A stretch of 64,000 nt of DNA, taken from the NCBI RefSeq assembly GCF_024166365.1, contig NC_064839.1, forward strand, positions 20,818,878-20,882,877. Reading direction: 5' to 3'. The translations under genes and the position numbers were made by a program. A model generated the notes under the pieces. The model saw only the letters and a program-made list of their open reading frames with translations. It made no database searches and was not told where the DNA came from. This DNA is from Elephas maximus indicus (taxonomy: Eukaryota; Chordata; Mammalia; Proboscidea; Elephantidae). This document shows positions 31,459-39,899 of the stretch, in pieces (the first letter of the stretch is position 1; every line of letters starts with the position of its first letter).

Positions 31459-31648
31459 AACCAAAAACCAAACCCATTGCCATCAAGTTGATTCCTACGC
31501 ATAGCGACTCTATAGGACAGAGTAGAACTGCCCAATAGGATTTCCTAGGCTGAAATCTTTACTGGTCTTTTCTCCTGAGGAGCTGCTGGTGAGTTCAAAC
31601 GATAACCTTTTGGTTAGCAGCTGAGCACTTAACCACTGCACCACCTTT
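31459..31648 (-). mobile_element. Type M AfroSINE
   Basis: AACCAAACCCATTGCCATC through ACCACTGCACCACC; some middle sequence is missing. Confidence 0.86.
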
Positions 31649-31864
31649 GTCACAGAATAGAGGGACATTATTGAAGAGGTCAAGTTGGCTGTCTAGATCA
31701 GATCAGATGAAGGTGCCTAATAACTAGGATCTGGAGGCAGTGTCTGGAGAGGTTACACTGTCCCCTTGCTCCCATAATCTTCTTGGGATCCACACTTCAC
31801 TCATTTTTCTGAATCCTAGACAACTCTGAACTTGTAAGAAAGTGTGGCTAAATTCATCTACTCC

Positions 31865-31940
31865 AATTCCCCCACTTTACAGATGATGAAAGTGGGACCT
31901 GGAGAGAGTATGTGACTTGCCCCCTTCAAGGTGGCGTTAG
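31865..31940 (-). mobile_element. MIR fragment
   Basis: CCCCACTTTACAGATGATGA, GAGTATGTGACTTGCCC. Confidence 0.55.
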
Positions 31941-32365
31941 CCCTGACCCTAGATACTATTTTTACTCATCTGCAATTGCCCATTTTCTCTTGATGGAAGA
32001 GGAAGGTCATGTGGGCAAGGATTTTAAGATGCAGAAGACATTTCTACCAGAAGTATACAAATAAGGAGGCCCAAAGCAAGTTTTTGAAACTCCCAACAAA
32101 CTAGTGAAGATATCTGACATCCAATTCTCACCCGAACATTCAATCCCTCTCCCTAACCTTCCAGAACTCCAGCAGGCTTAAGACGGTGGGCCCTCTGACC
32201 CTGCCAGCCAGCAGGGGCCCAGACAACACTGGCCCCAGGGGTAAGCCCTGTCCTCCCCCCACTCCTCACAGGGCAGGGGTGTGCCATGAGCATTCTTCCT
32301 CTCCCTCCACCTCTGCACTAGCCCTCTGGCCTTCCCATGTTGCCTTCTGGCTGGACCCACTTCCT
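31940..32365. other. Unique intergenic sequence
   Basis: No gene recognised. GCCAGCAGGGGCCCAGAC near 32206-32223 is a partial CTCF-like match only. Confidence 0.3.
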
Positions 32366-32369
32366 CCTC

Positions 32370-32780
32370 CTGGTCTCCCCCCTGAAAATGAATTCAATTG
32401 GAAACTGTTAATTTGCTGGTCCCAGAGGTGGGCAATCACTTAGGGAGATAATTTTATTCTCCTCTTTCTCCCTGGCCCTGTGAAACACCCCTCCCCCTAG
32501 GCTCCATGCAGATAATGAGGGAAGTGATGACACACTCTCCTTCCTCTGACCTAATTGATTATCCCCACACACCTTGGAGTGCTTTGCATAACCAGCCCAG
32601 ACAGCAGCAACCCTTCCTGGCAGAGTGATTGACGTGTTTTATTTCTAATTGAAGCTTAATCAGGACCAGGCATGAGATTCCCACATTCATTCTCTCTCTC
32701 TCCCCTGGTTTCCGTTGTAATTTTTAGGACCCAACAATAGAGAACAGAAGCAGTTTCTGGGAACCTTGAGAGGAGAGAGA
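32370..32780. promoter_or_regulatory. Candidate conserved noncoding element
   Basis: Repeat-free block 2.8-3.2 kb past the IRX3 3' end with AACTGTTAATTTGC, GGGAGATAATTTTATTC, GACCTAATTGATTATCC, GTGATTGACGTG, TCTAATTGAAGCTTAATC and ATGCAGATAATGAGG. Dense TAAT/ATTA and GATAA-like cores; no coding frame. Confidence 0.45.
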
Positions 32781-32784
32781 TAAG

Positions 32785-33245
32785 GGGAGGGCCAGGGATG
32801 AGGTCCCGGGAACAGGATGAAGATGTGAAATTGAAATAAAAGTACCACCAAGGAGAGGGGCGGGAAGCGGTCTTCTCTTCCCTTTTTGAGCTGAAAAGCA
32901 TATGAGATTCTTTTCTGTTTTGATTACATTTTCTCACTGGGGTCAGCTTGAGGCTCTGCCAGTTGAGGAGTCCATGTGCTTTCTGGGATAAGAGAAGTTA
33001 GACATGTACCTGAGCTATCCTTCATTACCACCAAGTCTCCCCAGAGGGCACCTGCACGAACCGCTCTTTCTCATCCCAGGATGGTGATCTGACCCCAGAA
33101 CCATTATCTCTGGAATATCATGGACTGAAAAACTGACTGAACCTCAGGGTTTTGACTGGCCAGAGACCCAGGGACAGGCAGACCTCCGAAAGCTCCCCCT
33201 GGCCTCTCCACACCCATCTCCATCCGGACAGGTTTATTTTCTCCT
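32785..33245. other. Unique intergenic sequence
   Basis: No gene or repeat recognised. Confidence 0.35.
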
Positions 33246-33262
33246 CCATTGGTGGATGTTCA

Positions 33263-33422
33263 TGGCTCTGGTGTAGCAGTGGTTAAGCAGCTACCACTGC
33301 TAACCAAAAGGTCGGCAGTTCGAATCCACCAGCTGTTCCTTGGAAAACCTATGGGGCAGTTCTACTCTGTCCTATTGGGTTGCTGTGAGTTGAATCGACT
33401 GGAAAGCAACGGGTGCGGTTCT
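33263..33422 (+). mobile_element. Type S AfroSINE with perfect 14-bp TSD
   Basis: Flanked by TTGGTGGATGTTCA at 33249-33262 and 33423-33436. The body runs from TGGCTCTGGTGTAGCAGTGG to CAACGGGT. Last recognised SINE before the transposon-free interval. Confidence 0.93.
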
Positions 33423-33609
33423 TTGGTGGATGTTCAGCTTGGAGAGGCTGCCCAATTCTGCAGTCACCTCCATTTTCAGGACCCCCTGCCTGGGAGGTTT
33501 CTCTGCTCCCGGGGTTCAGCTGGAGTTGCAGAGGCGCTGGGACCTCACTTTTATTTGGCGATGGGAGGGGTGGGGCTTCTTACGTTCGAGAAGTGGGGTC
33601 CCAAGTAGG

Positions 33610-33780
33610 GGTTATTTACACTCACTACCACGTGTTGGCTCTGGGCTTGTTTATCTCTCACCCTCACAACCATCCTGCAAATTAGATGTCATTATTCCTT
33701 TTTTGCAGAAGAGGAAATAAGAGCACAGAGAAGTGAATTATCTGACCCAGGTTTCACAGGCGGTAAACCCGAGCTGGTCG
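33610..33780 (-). mobile_element. MIR fragment
   Basis: ATTAGATGTCATTATTCC, GCAGAAGAGGAAATAAGAGC, TTATCTGACCCAGGTTTCAC: reverse MIR, old layer. Confidence 0.6.
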
Positions 33781-35584
33781 GTACCATGGCTAAGCTTAGG
33801 AGGGGCGAGTTGAGGGTATTAGGAGTGTGTGCTACCCAGAGGTCCCCGCTCTGGCCCTGGTCCTGGTCCTGGGGTCCTGACCTCGGAGGTTCAAGGCTCG
33901 GACAGTTGAAGTCTCCTACTGCGGGGCGAGCCCGCTCCATGTCGCCTGAGGGGAGATGATCGCAGGGCCAGAGCGGATGGAACCTCTGTCTGGCCTTGGG
34001 CCTGGGAAGAAGCCTGAACCCGGAGACACCGGAAACAAAGAGGGGGAGAGGAAGAAGCCTAGGTGAGGTCTCCTCCGCCTGTGGGGGGACGAGCGCAAGC
34101 CCCAGCTGGGGACGTCTTGGCCTGGTGTCTGCCTCCGCTGCCCCAGCCTTCTGGGCGCCCGGAGGGGCCGCAGACCAACACACCAGCCCTCACTCATCCC
34201 CCGGGCGCCGCCGCACTCTGGGCACCCCAGCCTTGGATGAGGGCGGTTTGCCGCCAGCCTCGCCCTCAGGGGCGCGGCGCAGGCAGCTGTGCTTGCGTGG
34301 ACCGGTTCTCTGCTCCTGCCGGACTCACCTCTGCTCCTGCCAAGCCTCAAAAAGTGTACAATATTATGCAATGCCTCGTTCCGTGGCTTCGGGTGTGACA
34401 GCGCTTTCCAAACCTCCCCCGGGACCGGAGAGATTGCACATGCCCTCCTGTGAGGGCCAAACACCCAGCTTCTGGCTGCCTGGTAATTCACTAAGTAAAC
34501 GTGGTGGGGAAGGATGTCCACTACCCCACGCACACACTTAGTACCCCCGAGGCATCGCTCTTCCTGCGTTCCCTACAATGTCTTCAGGTACAAGTTGGAC
34601 AAGAACCCGAGACCTGGAAGAGAAGAAGAGGGCACGGAGGAGGTGCAAGATCCAGCCTGGCTGGAGAGGCCACAGAGGCAAGGCGCGGAGCCGCCTTTTT
34701 GTCCTGTAGAGGGAGCTCCAGCTCCAAATTTCCCGGCTCCCTCCCCCCCACCCCCGCCCGCCTACCCCAGTCCGGCTTGGAGCCAAAGCCTGGCTTCCTC
34801 CGTGCAGCGTCCTCGCTCCCGCACCCGGCCTTCAGAAAGCTACCCTTTCTAGGGCATTGGCGACAACCCACTGGAGTGCCAAGACGCACAGATGCCATCA
34901 GGACCCGGCCCCCATTCTCAACTCAAGCTGGGCGCAGTCCCACAGTCAGTAAGGGAAAGCTGTACACCCCTGGGTTCCCTCTCCTGCATAGACTCTCCCC
35001 ACCTCCCCCGCCACTGTCACTCCACATCCTTAGAGGCAGCGCTTCTAACAGGAGGGGTCTGGCATTGCAAAGTGGTTGGAAGGGGGGTTTGGAGGCGGGC
35101 TAGCGCTGACCTTTATGTAAGACCGAGAAAACCTCAGTTGTTCCTATCAAAAAATGGGGGGCGGGGGATGATGAGAAACTTCCAATCCAAACCCCTCAGC
35201 GTCCAGACCCTTCTCTAGGCCCTTTGCTACGTCACCAGAGGAGGCCTAGAGTCCCGCGGTTGCTCCCGTGGACCGGCGGGTTGGGCCCAGTTTCCCAGCT
35301 CCTCGTCGGGAATATTGCCCCGGAGTCCCACCTGTCTCCTCCGCCCCTTCTCTTAGGAGCCCCAGGTACTTCTCCGACCTCCTCTTCTGCGCCGCCCCCA
35401 GCCCGCTACTTCTGTGCCACCTCCGTCGTTACTGCGTCCTGACTCGTCTCTCGTCCTTTTGCTCTGATCCGGGCGACTCTTCAAACATGGGGGGCAGGGA
35501 AGGAATAATAAAAAAAAAAAAAAACCCGAACCAAAAACAACCCACCAAACAGATCCGTCCAAGGGCAGACAGGAGGGTTATAGT
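33780..35584. other. Unique sequence downstream of IRX3
   Basis: GC-moderate unique DNA with no recognisable repeat. Open frames exist on both strands up to about 205 codons, but none shows a known domain. An A-run lies at 35507-35524. Left edge of the transposon-free interval. Confidence 0.5.
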
Positions 35585-35602
35585 CAAAGTGGCAACAGCT
35601 CA

Positions 35603-35608
35603 TTTATT
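35603..35608 (-). terminator. IRX3: IRX3 polyadenylation signal AATAAA
   Basis: A canonical AATAAA on the minus strand, about 320 nt past the stop. A G/T-rich stretch (TGTTTGGTGGGTTG, minus strand, about 35536-35550) follows roughly 50 nt downstream and could be the downstream element. The cleavage position itself is inferred. Confidence 0.65.
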
Positions 35609-35666
35609 TAGCCAAAAATAGATACTTTCTTGTACAATTTGGTTCACACATATGTACATTTTTCTG

Positions 35667-35674
35667 TATATACA
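35667..35674 (-). promoter_or_regulatory. Possible Pumilio response element in the IRX3 3' UTR
   Basis: The minus strand reads TGTATATA, a full match to the PUM1/2 consensus UGUANAUA, within the 3' UTR about 60 nt before the poly(A) signal. The motif is short and could arise by chance in an AT-rich UTR. Confidence 0.35.
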
Positions 35675-35925
35675 AAAACGTCAGACGCGCTTATTCTCAC
35701 TGAAACTCCACCACCCCGCAAAATCAATGGAACAAACCTCACAAACTTAGCTAATCTGGGGTACAGAAGCGACTTAGGAGGGCTGGGGGGGCACTTGCTT
35801 TATTTCTTTTTGTTTAGTGTTCTTATTTAGGTATTCATACACGAACATGCTTACAAGTCGTAACTATACAGAGCGATTTTTTTTTACAATTATTACAAGA
35901 ATTTTTTAAAAATTAGAAAAAAGAA

Positions 35926-35980
35926 CTAGGATGAGGAGAGAGCCGATAACACCAGAGCAGCGTCCAGGTGGTTCTGGGGC
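35926..35980 (-). other. IRX3: IRX3 coding exon 4 (terminal coding part)
   Basis: The acceptor is CTTTTTCCAG ending at 35981. The exon encodes the last 18 residues (the first split across the junction), [17 protein letters not shown], and the TAG at 35928-35926. Coding length 55 nt, continuing into the 3' UTR. Confidence 0.92.
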
Positions 35981-38249
35981 CTGGAAAAAGAGAGACGGTG
36001 GTAGCAAAGGACGTGAGGTTTGGGCTGCTGAAGCTGCCTAGGGTTGGGAGACCCTACCAGGGGCCGGACTCGGGGCAAGGAGGTGTCTCAGTGCAAAATT
36101 ATGTCCAGCTGGGCAAGAGTCGTCAGGATTCGAGGTCTGGGGCTGGAAGGAGGCGAATGTCACAGAGCTGCTGCCTGCGCCAGGGGTCGCTTGGCCGATC
36201 CAGGGACCGGTTCCCTCAGCGCGCTCTCCGCGGGCCGAGCCCTAAGTGCCCAGGCTGGGGCCAGTGAGCTGTCTCCAGGCCCGTAGAGGCGACGCAGGAG
36301 TGCATTTAATCCCCCTTTAATAACACGCCCCAACCCCGTTTCCCCTGGGGCAAAAGCCCACGTTAGGCCCCGTGTTCTTTTCTTTCCCTCGCCAGGCCTT
36401 CCTACCAATCCCCCAACCTCGGAGTCTCTTACCGCCTGGGCACGGGCTGGAAAGCCGTCTTGAGTAACTTTTTCTCCACTTCCAAGGCACTACAGCGATC
36501 TAAGGGAAGCAAGGGAAGAAAAAGGACATTTAGTGCGCTCGGTTCCGAGGCCCAGGGCCGCGGGGAGCAGGCGCGGAGCGAAATGCGCCCCGCGCCCCGG
36601 AGGCCTGCCCATCTCCATTTGTTTGGGCGGAATCCCCAAAGACCCCCTCCCTATTCACCCCGCTCTCAGCAATCACCTGTTCCTCCCTCGGGCTCCGCGG
36701 GGCGAGCGAAGGCAGCAGCGGCGGCGGCGGCCGGATGGCCCGCGGCTCCGGGAAGTCCCAGCAGGTGCGGAGGGGCCGAGCCGAGCAGGGAGAGCGGGTG
36801 CGGGCGTGGGCCGGGCGGCGGGCCTGGGAACGGCCTGTTGGTCCAAGCCGGGAACTTGCCCAGCGGCCCCGAGACAAGTCTGTGAGCCGCGGCGGCGGCG
36901 GCGGCGGCGGCGGCCGCCGGAGAGAGCTGCAGGGCTGGGGGCGCGACAGCAGTCCCGGGGGGAGAGCCGCCCGCGCCGGGCGGTGAGCGACGCGGGTTGT
37001 CCGGGCTTGTGGCCGTCTCTGCCAGGGACCAAATCTTAGGCTTCTGTAGGGAGGAGGCGGCTGCTGGTGCCGGAGCGCAGGGGTCCAGGCCGACGGGGGG
37101 CGAGGGAGGAGATGGCGGAGTCGCGGCCACCGGTGGTGGCGCTGGGGCCAGACTCAGGACCGGCAGTGACCGCTCCTCTAAGCCCTCGGAGCTGTCGTCC
37201 GAGTCGCTATTTTTGGAGTCTGAAATGGGCCCCAGGCCGAGATCGCCGTTCCTGCGAGCCGCCCCAGCCAGGGCCAATTCAGGCCCCGCGGCCGCGCCGT
37301 CTAAGTTCTCCAAATCAATCTCCTCGTCCTCGTCGTCGTCCGCCAGGCCCTCGCCCCCGGCGTCCTCCTCCTCCCCCCCGAGCTCCTCCTCCTCCAACTC
37401 CAGCTCTCGTTTGCTGTCCTCTTCATCCTCCTCCTCGTCCTCCTCCTCGCGCTCGCTCCCATAAGCGTTGCCCTCCTCGTCGGTGCGGCTGCGGGGCGCC
37501 CAAGTCATCTTGTTCTCCTTCTTGAGGCGCCGGCGCGCGTTGGCGAACCAGGTGGACACCTGGGTGAGGGTCATCTTGGTGATGATGGCCAGCATGATCT
37601 TCTCGCCCTTGGTGGGATAGGGGTTCTTGCGGTGCTCATTGAGCCAGGCCTTGAGAGTGCTTGTGCTCTCCCGGGTGGCGTTCTTGGGACGGGACGGGTC
37701 TCCAAACTGGTACTGGCCATACGGGTAGAAGGCGGGGTGCGGGTGCGGAAACGCAGCAGGCGCGGTCGGGTGCTGCACCCCAGGGCTGTCCTTCAGCTCA
37801 TACTGTGCACCCTATACACACATGGAGAGGGAAGAGGATACGCGCGGAGGTAGCGCGGGTAAGCCTCAGCGGTCGCCGCCTCAACTCTCCCGGCCTGGGC
37901 CCCGCTCCACTCCTGCACACTCATTTCGCCTGGCACCCAAGCTCCAACCAGCCCCCACCCCAGCCAGCTCCCGGGCTCTTACCAGCTGCGGGAAGATGGG
38001 CAGCTCCGCGGCGTAGGGCAGAAAGGCACCGTAGCCTTGGGCGGCGGCGGCCGCCGCTGCAGCCGCGGCGTAGGGCGCCCCGTATACAGACGAGAGCACG
38101 TTGGACAGGGACCCCGAGGCGGTCAACTCTGAGCCTGTGGCGCCCTGGCCGCCCCGGGCCCCCGCACTGCCGCCGCCGGTGGCGGTCCCTGGGCGCTCGG
38201 ACGGGTAGAGCGGGCGGATGTACTGGTATCCGAGCTGGGGGAAGGACAT
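35926..38249 (-). CDS. IRX3: Iroquois-class homeobox protein IRX3 (four coding exons)
   Basis: TALE-class homeodomain transcription factor that patterns neural tube, heart, limb and kidney and acts in the nucleus. Joining 38249-37983, 37811-36677, 36499-36433 and 35980-35926 gives 1524 nt, 507 residues plus TAG, close to the roughly 500 residues of known mammalian IRX3. The start is the ATG in a GCCACCATG context; the N-terminus [16 protein letters not shown] is typical of IRX3. A 10-Ala run lies at residues 61-70. The homeodomain is at about 128-191, with the three-residue TALE extension around NPYP and recognition helix [11 protein letters not shown] (177-187). A Glu/Asp-rich stretch spans about 201-257, and the Iro motif [11 protein letters not shown] is at 346-356. 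Further Ala runs lie at 388-398 (11) and 450-456 (7). The C-terminus [12 protein letters not shown] is typical of IRX3. I assign IRX3 rather than IRX1/2/4/5/6 from both termini and the linker. No disabling change is seen. Confidence 0.97.
36433..36499 (-). other. IRX3: IRX3 coding exon 3
   Basis: A 67-nt exon encoding [20 protein letters not shown] and the following PR. The acceptor is CTTCCCTTAG before 36499 and the donor CCCAGGCG then GTAAGAG. Intron 3 is 35981-36432, 452 nt. The joined frame matches the IRX3 C-terminal region, which fixes both splice sites although no single open reading frame covers this exon. Confidence 0.92.
36677..37811 (-). other. IRX3: IRX3 coding exon 2 (homeodomain exon)
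   Basis: The acceptor is a pyrimidine tract and TGTGTGTATAG just before 37811, and the exon opens with [15 protein letters not shown]. It carries the whole homeodomain, acidic tract and Iro motif (residues 90-467 plus one base). The donor is GGAACAG then GTGATT (GT at 36676-36675). Intron 2 is 36500-36676, 177 nt. Confidence 0.93.
37983..38249 (-). other. IRX3: IRX3 coding exon 1 (coding part)
   Basis: Encodes residues 1-89, ending at PIFPQL on a codon boundary (phase 0). The donor reads CAGCTG then GTAAGAG (GT at 37982-37981). Intron 1 is 37812-37982, 171 nt. Confidence 0.93.
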
Positions 38250-38303
38250 GGTGGCCCGCGGGACACCCACCAAGAGGGGGCCCGGCCCCCGCGGCCGCCC
38301 TGC

Positions 38304-38333
38304 TCAGCGCCGCCCGCGGGCTCCGGCGCGCAT
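38304..38333 (-). other. Upstream ORF 1 in the IRX3 leader (9 codons)
   Basis: ATG at 38333 followed by nine sense codons in total and TGA at 38306-38304, ending 55 nt before the IRX3 ATG. Out of frame with and not overlapping IRX3. A possible translational control element; nothing in the sequence proves it is used. Confidence 0.3.
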
Positions 38334-38444
38334 CGGGGGCTGGGCCGGGCTGGGGCCGCGCTGCCTCCCGCGCTGCGCTCCGCGCTCGCCTATTGATCTG
38401 CTCCGCTGCAGCGGCGGCGGCGGCGGCGGCGGCGAGGAGCCAGG

Positions 38445-38498
38445 TCAGGTCCGAACAGATTGGCGGAGGTTCCCGGGGCTCCGGGCTCTGATTGACAT
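38445..38498 (-). other. Upstream ORF 2 in the IRX3 leader (17 codons)
   Basis: ATG at 38498, 17 sense codons, TGA at 38447-38445. It lies next to a CCAAT motif (38458-38464), so depending on the true start site it may be leader or promoter. Confidence 0.25.
38458..38464 (-). promoter_or_regulatory. CCAAT box (GCCAATC)
   Basis: The minus strand reads GCCAATC, matching the NF-Y core, in the CpG island 210 nt above the IRX3 ATG. It would serve a start site between it and the coding region. Confidence 0.35.
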
Positions 38499-38830
38499 TT
38501 CTATGGGGCCACAAGCCCCTCCTCTCTGCGCCGTGCTCCCTCCTCTCGGCAGCCGGAGCTGCCTCTGCCTGCGCCTCGCTCCTCACTGCCCTCCTCTACC
38601 GGAGCAGTGTCGCGCCTCGCTTCCTTCGCCCTCCTCTAGTTTTCACTCCCCCTCCGCGCCCTTCCTCTTCCCTCCCCTCCCCGCGCTCCTCTTCCCCCCA
38701 GGAACGCTTCCGCTCCTTTGGGCTCCGTCGCTCTCCTGGACGCTGGGAAACTATCCTCTTTTCTCTCCCTCCCTTTCTCTTTCTCACTATTCTTTCCCCC
38801 CTTGCGGGTCTCTCCACTCTTTCGTCTCTG

Positions 38831-38840
38831 GCTTTTTATC
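38831..38840 (-). promoter_or_regulatory. TATA-like element upstream of IRX3
   Basis: The minus strand reads GATAAAAAGC about 585 nt above the ATG. If used, initiation would fall near 38805. CpG-island promoters often lack TATA boxes, so this is one candidate only. Confidence 0.3.
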
Positions 38841-39899
38841 TCTTTCTCTACTCATACAATCCTCCCCACCCCCTTCCTGGCCTTGTGTCCCTTGCTAGGC
38901 GACCTAGAGTTGTAGACGCTCGGGGTGCTGTACGGGGGAGGGGGTGTGTCCGTGTCTGTGTGTCCGTCCCCGCCTCCCCCCTCCCTCACCCTTCCCAAAA
39001 TCTCGGATCTGACGTTGCGCCCTCTTATTCGACTTTTCCTCGCGTCTTCCTCCGAAGTCGCCAATCGCCGGGGCGCCTTACAGGCGAGGCCGCCTACCCC
39101 CGCGGATACCGCGCGCTGGGCGGGACGGGGTGGGGGCCGGAGCCGGGGCGCTTCAGTCCCTTCCCGCCCCTCCTGCCTGCGCCGGGAGGGGGAGCGAGAG
39201 GCGCGAGGACGCGGGTTAATGTCGGGTCAGCTCGCCACTCCCCGCTTCCTGCCCCTCAGTGCCTCTCCCTGGGCTGCCGCACGGTTCCCGGGTCGCGCCG
39301 GACCCTGGAGCAGAGCGGCGCTGGGTTCACCTCTGCCCCGGCCTTTTCTTCTAGCCCGCAATCCTGGACTCCCGGCCACTCTTAGAGGTGGAGGGATGGA
39401 GCTAGAAGAGTGCGCGCTGGGGGTGGGCATGCGTTGTAGTAGAGTCTTCAAAGGCCGTTTCACTGCCTGGGTGGGGGGGCGAGGCAGCCCCCTACCCAGA
39501 AGAATCGAACCCTGAAATAACCCACATTAATGCTGCCCCAGTGTCCCGGTGCGAACCCCTAATTAGAAATGGCGGGCTCGGCCCGGCGCGGGGGGGCGGG
39601 GGCAGGATGAAGGGCTGACGCCCCGGGGGTCCTGGGGGTGTTGCGACAGGTACGTGGATCCAGCCGGAGCCCTAAGCACGGAGTGGAGTGGGGGAAGGAC
39701 ACGGAGTTAGGGCGGTGGTCCCAGAAACTTTCGGAGAGCGCTTCGAGAAGTTTCTGTATTGGCATTTTCAATCTGTAAAGATTCTTCGTCTCACTACTCC
39801 CCGGTCCCCGAGCCCACCGGATTTCTTTCTGCACTGGTCCTCGTACCGCCTCGAGCGGGGATGGAAGGCGAAACTTTAGTTTTTTGGTGGGATCTTCCT

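Larger units (their letters stand above)
35585..35925 (-). other. IRX3: IRX3 3' untranslated region
   Basis: About 340 nt, AT-rich against its GC-rich surroundings, lying between the stop codon and a canonical AATAAA. The lower boundary is an estimate, 10-25 nt past the hexamer. Runs of T and A on both strands (35877-35884, 35912-35920) make it U/A-rich in the transcript. No repeat is recognised in it. Confidence 0.65.
38250..38805 (-). other. IRX3: Probable IRX3 5' leader
   Basis: GC-rich, pyrimidine- or purine-skewed sequence between the start codon and a TATA-like motif. If transcription starts near 38805 the leader is about 555 nt. It would then contain only two ATGs upstream of the main start (at 38498 and 38333), each heading a very short reading frame. 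A (CGG)n-like run lies at 38411-38434. The start site is inferred. Confidence 0.4.
36100..39660. promoter_or_regulatory. CpG island covering IRX3 and its promoter
   Basis: Sustained high GC with abundant CpG, including (CGG)n-type runs at 36717-36732, 36892-36914 and 38411-38434. Flanking intergenic DNA is CpG-poor. The island includes all coding exons and about 1.4 kb above the ATG. Such long islands mark Polycomb-regulated developmental genes. Boundaries are judged by eye. Confidence 0.8.

Noticed and set aside
32199-32223. CTCF site
   Set aside because: Only the CCAGCAGGGG core is present; the remainder of the motif does not fit, so I do not call it.
33916-34541. Open frames of up to 205 codons on both strands downstream of IRX3
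   Set aside because: No recognisable domain, no splice or start context, and overlapping frames on both strands of similar length. GC-rich by-products.
38250-38273. In-frame N-terminal extension of IRX3 by eight residues
   Set aside because: The upstream codon is TTG, while the ATG at 38249 has a strong GCCACC context and matches known IRX3 N-termini.
37921-38586. Minus-strand 221-codon frame overlapping the IRX3 start in another frame, considered as a dual-coding upstream ORF
   Set aside because: It opens with GTG, not ATG, and contains no internal ATG. Its residues are Arg/Ala/Pro-rich shadow coding of IRX3 exon 1 and leader.
37661-39385. Long plus-strand open frames of 276 and 297 codons opposite and upstream of IRX3
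   Set aside because: They lie in the CpG island antisense to IRX3 exon 1 and promoter, are Pro/Arg/Ser-rich with no domain, and arise from GC-rich composition lacking stop codons. They are not supported as genes.
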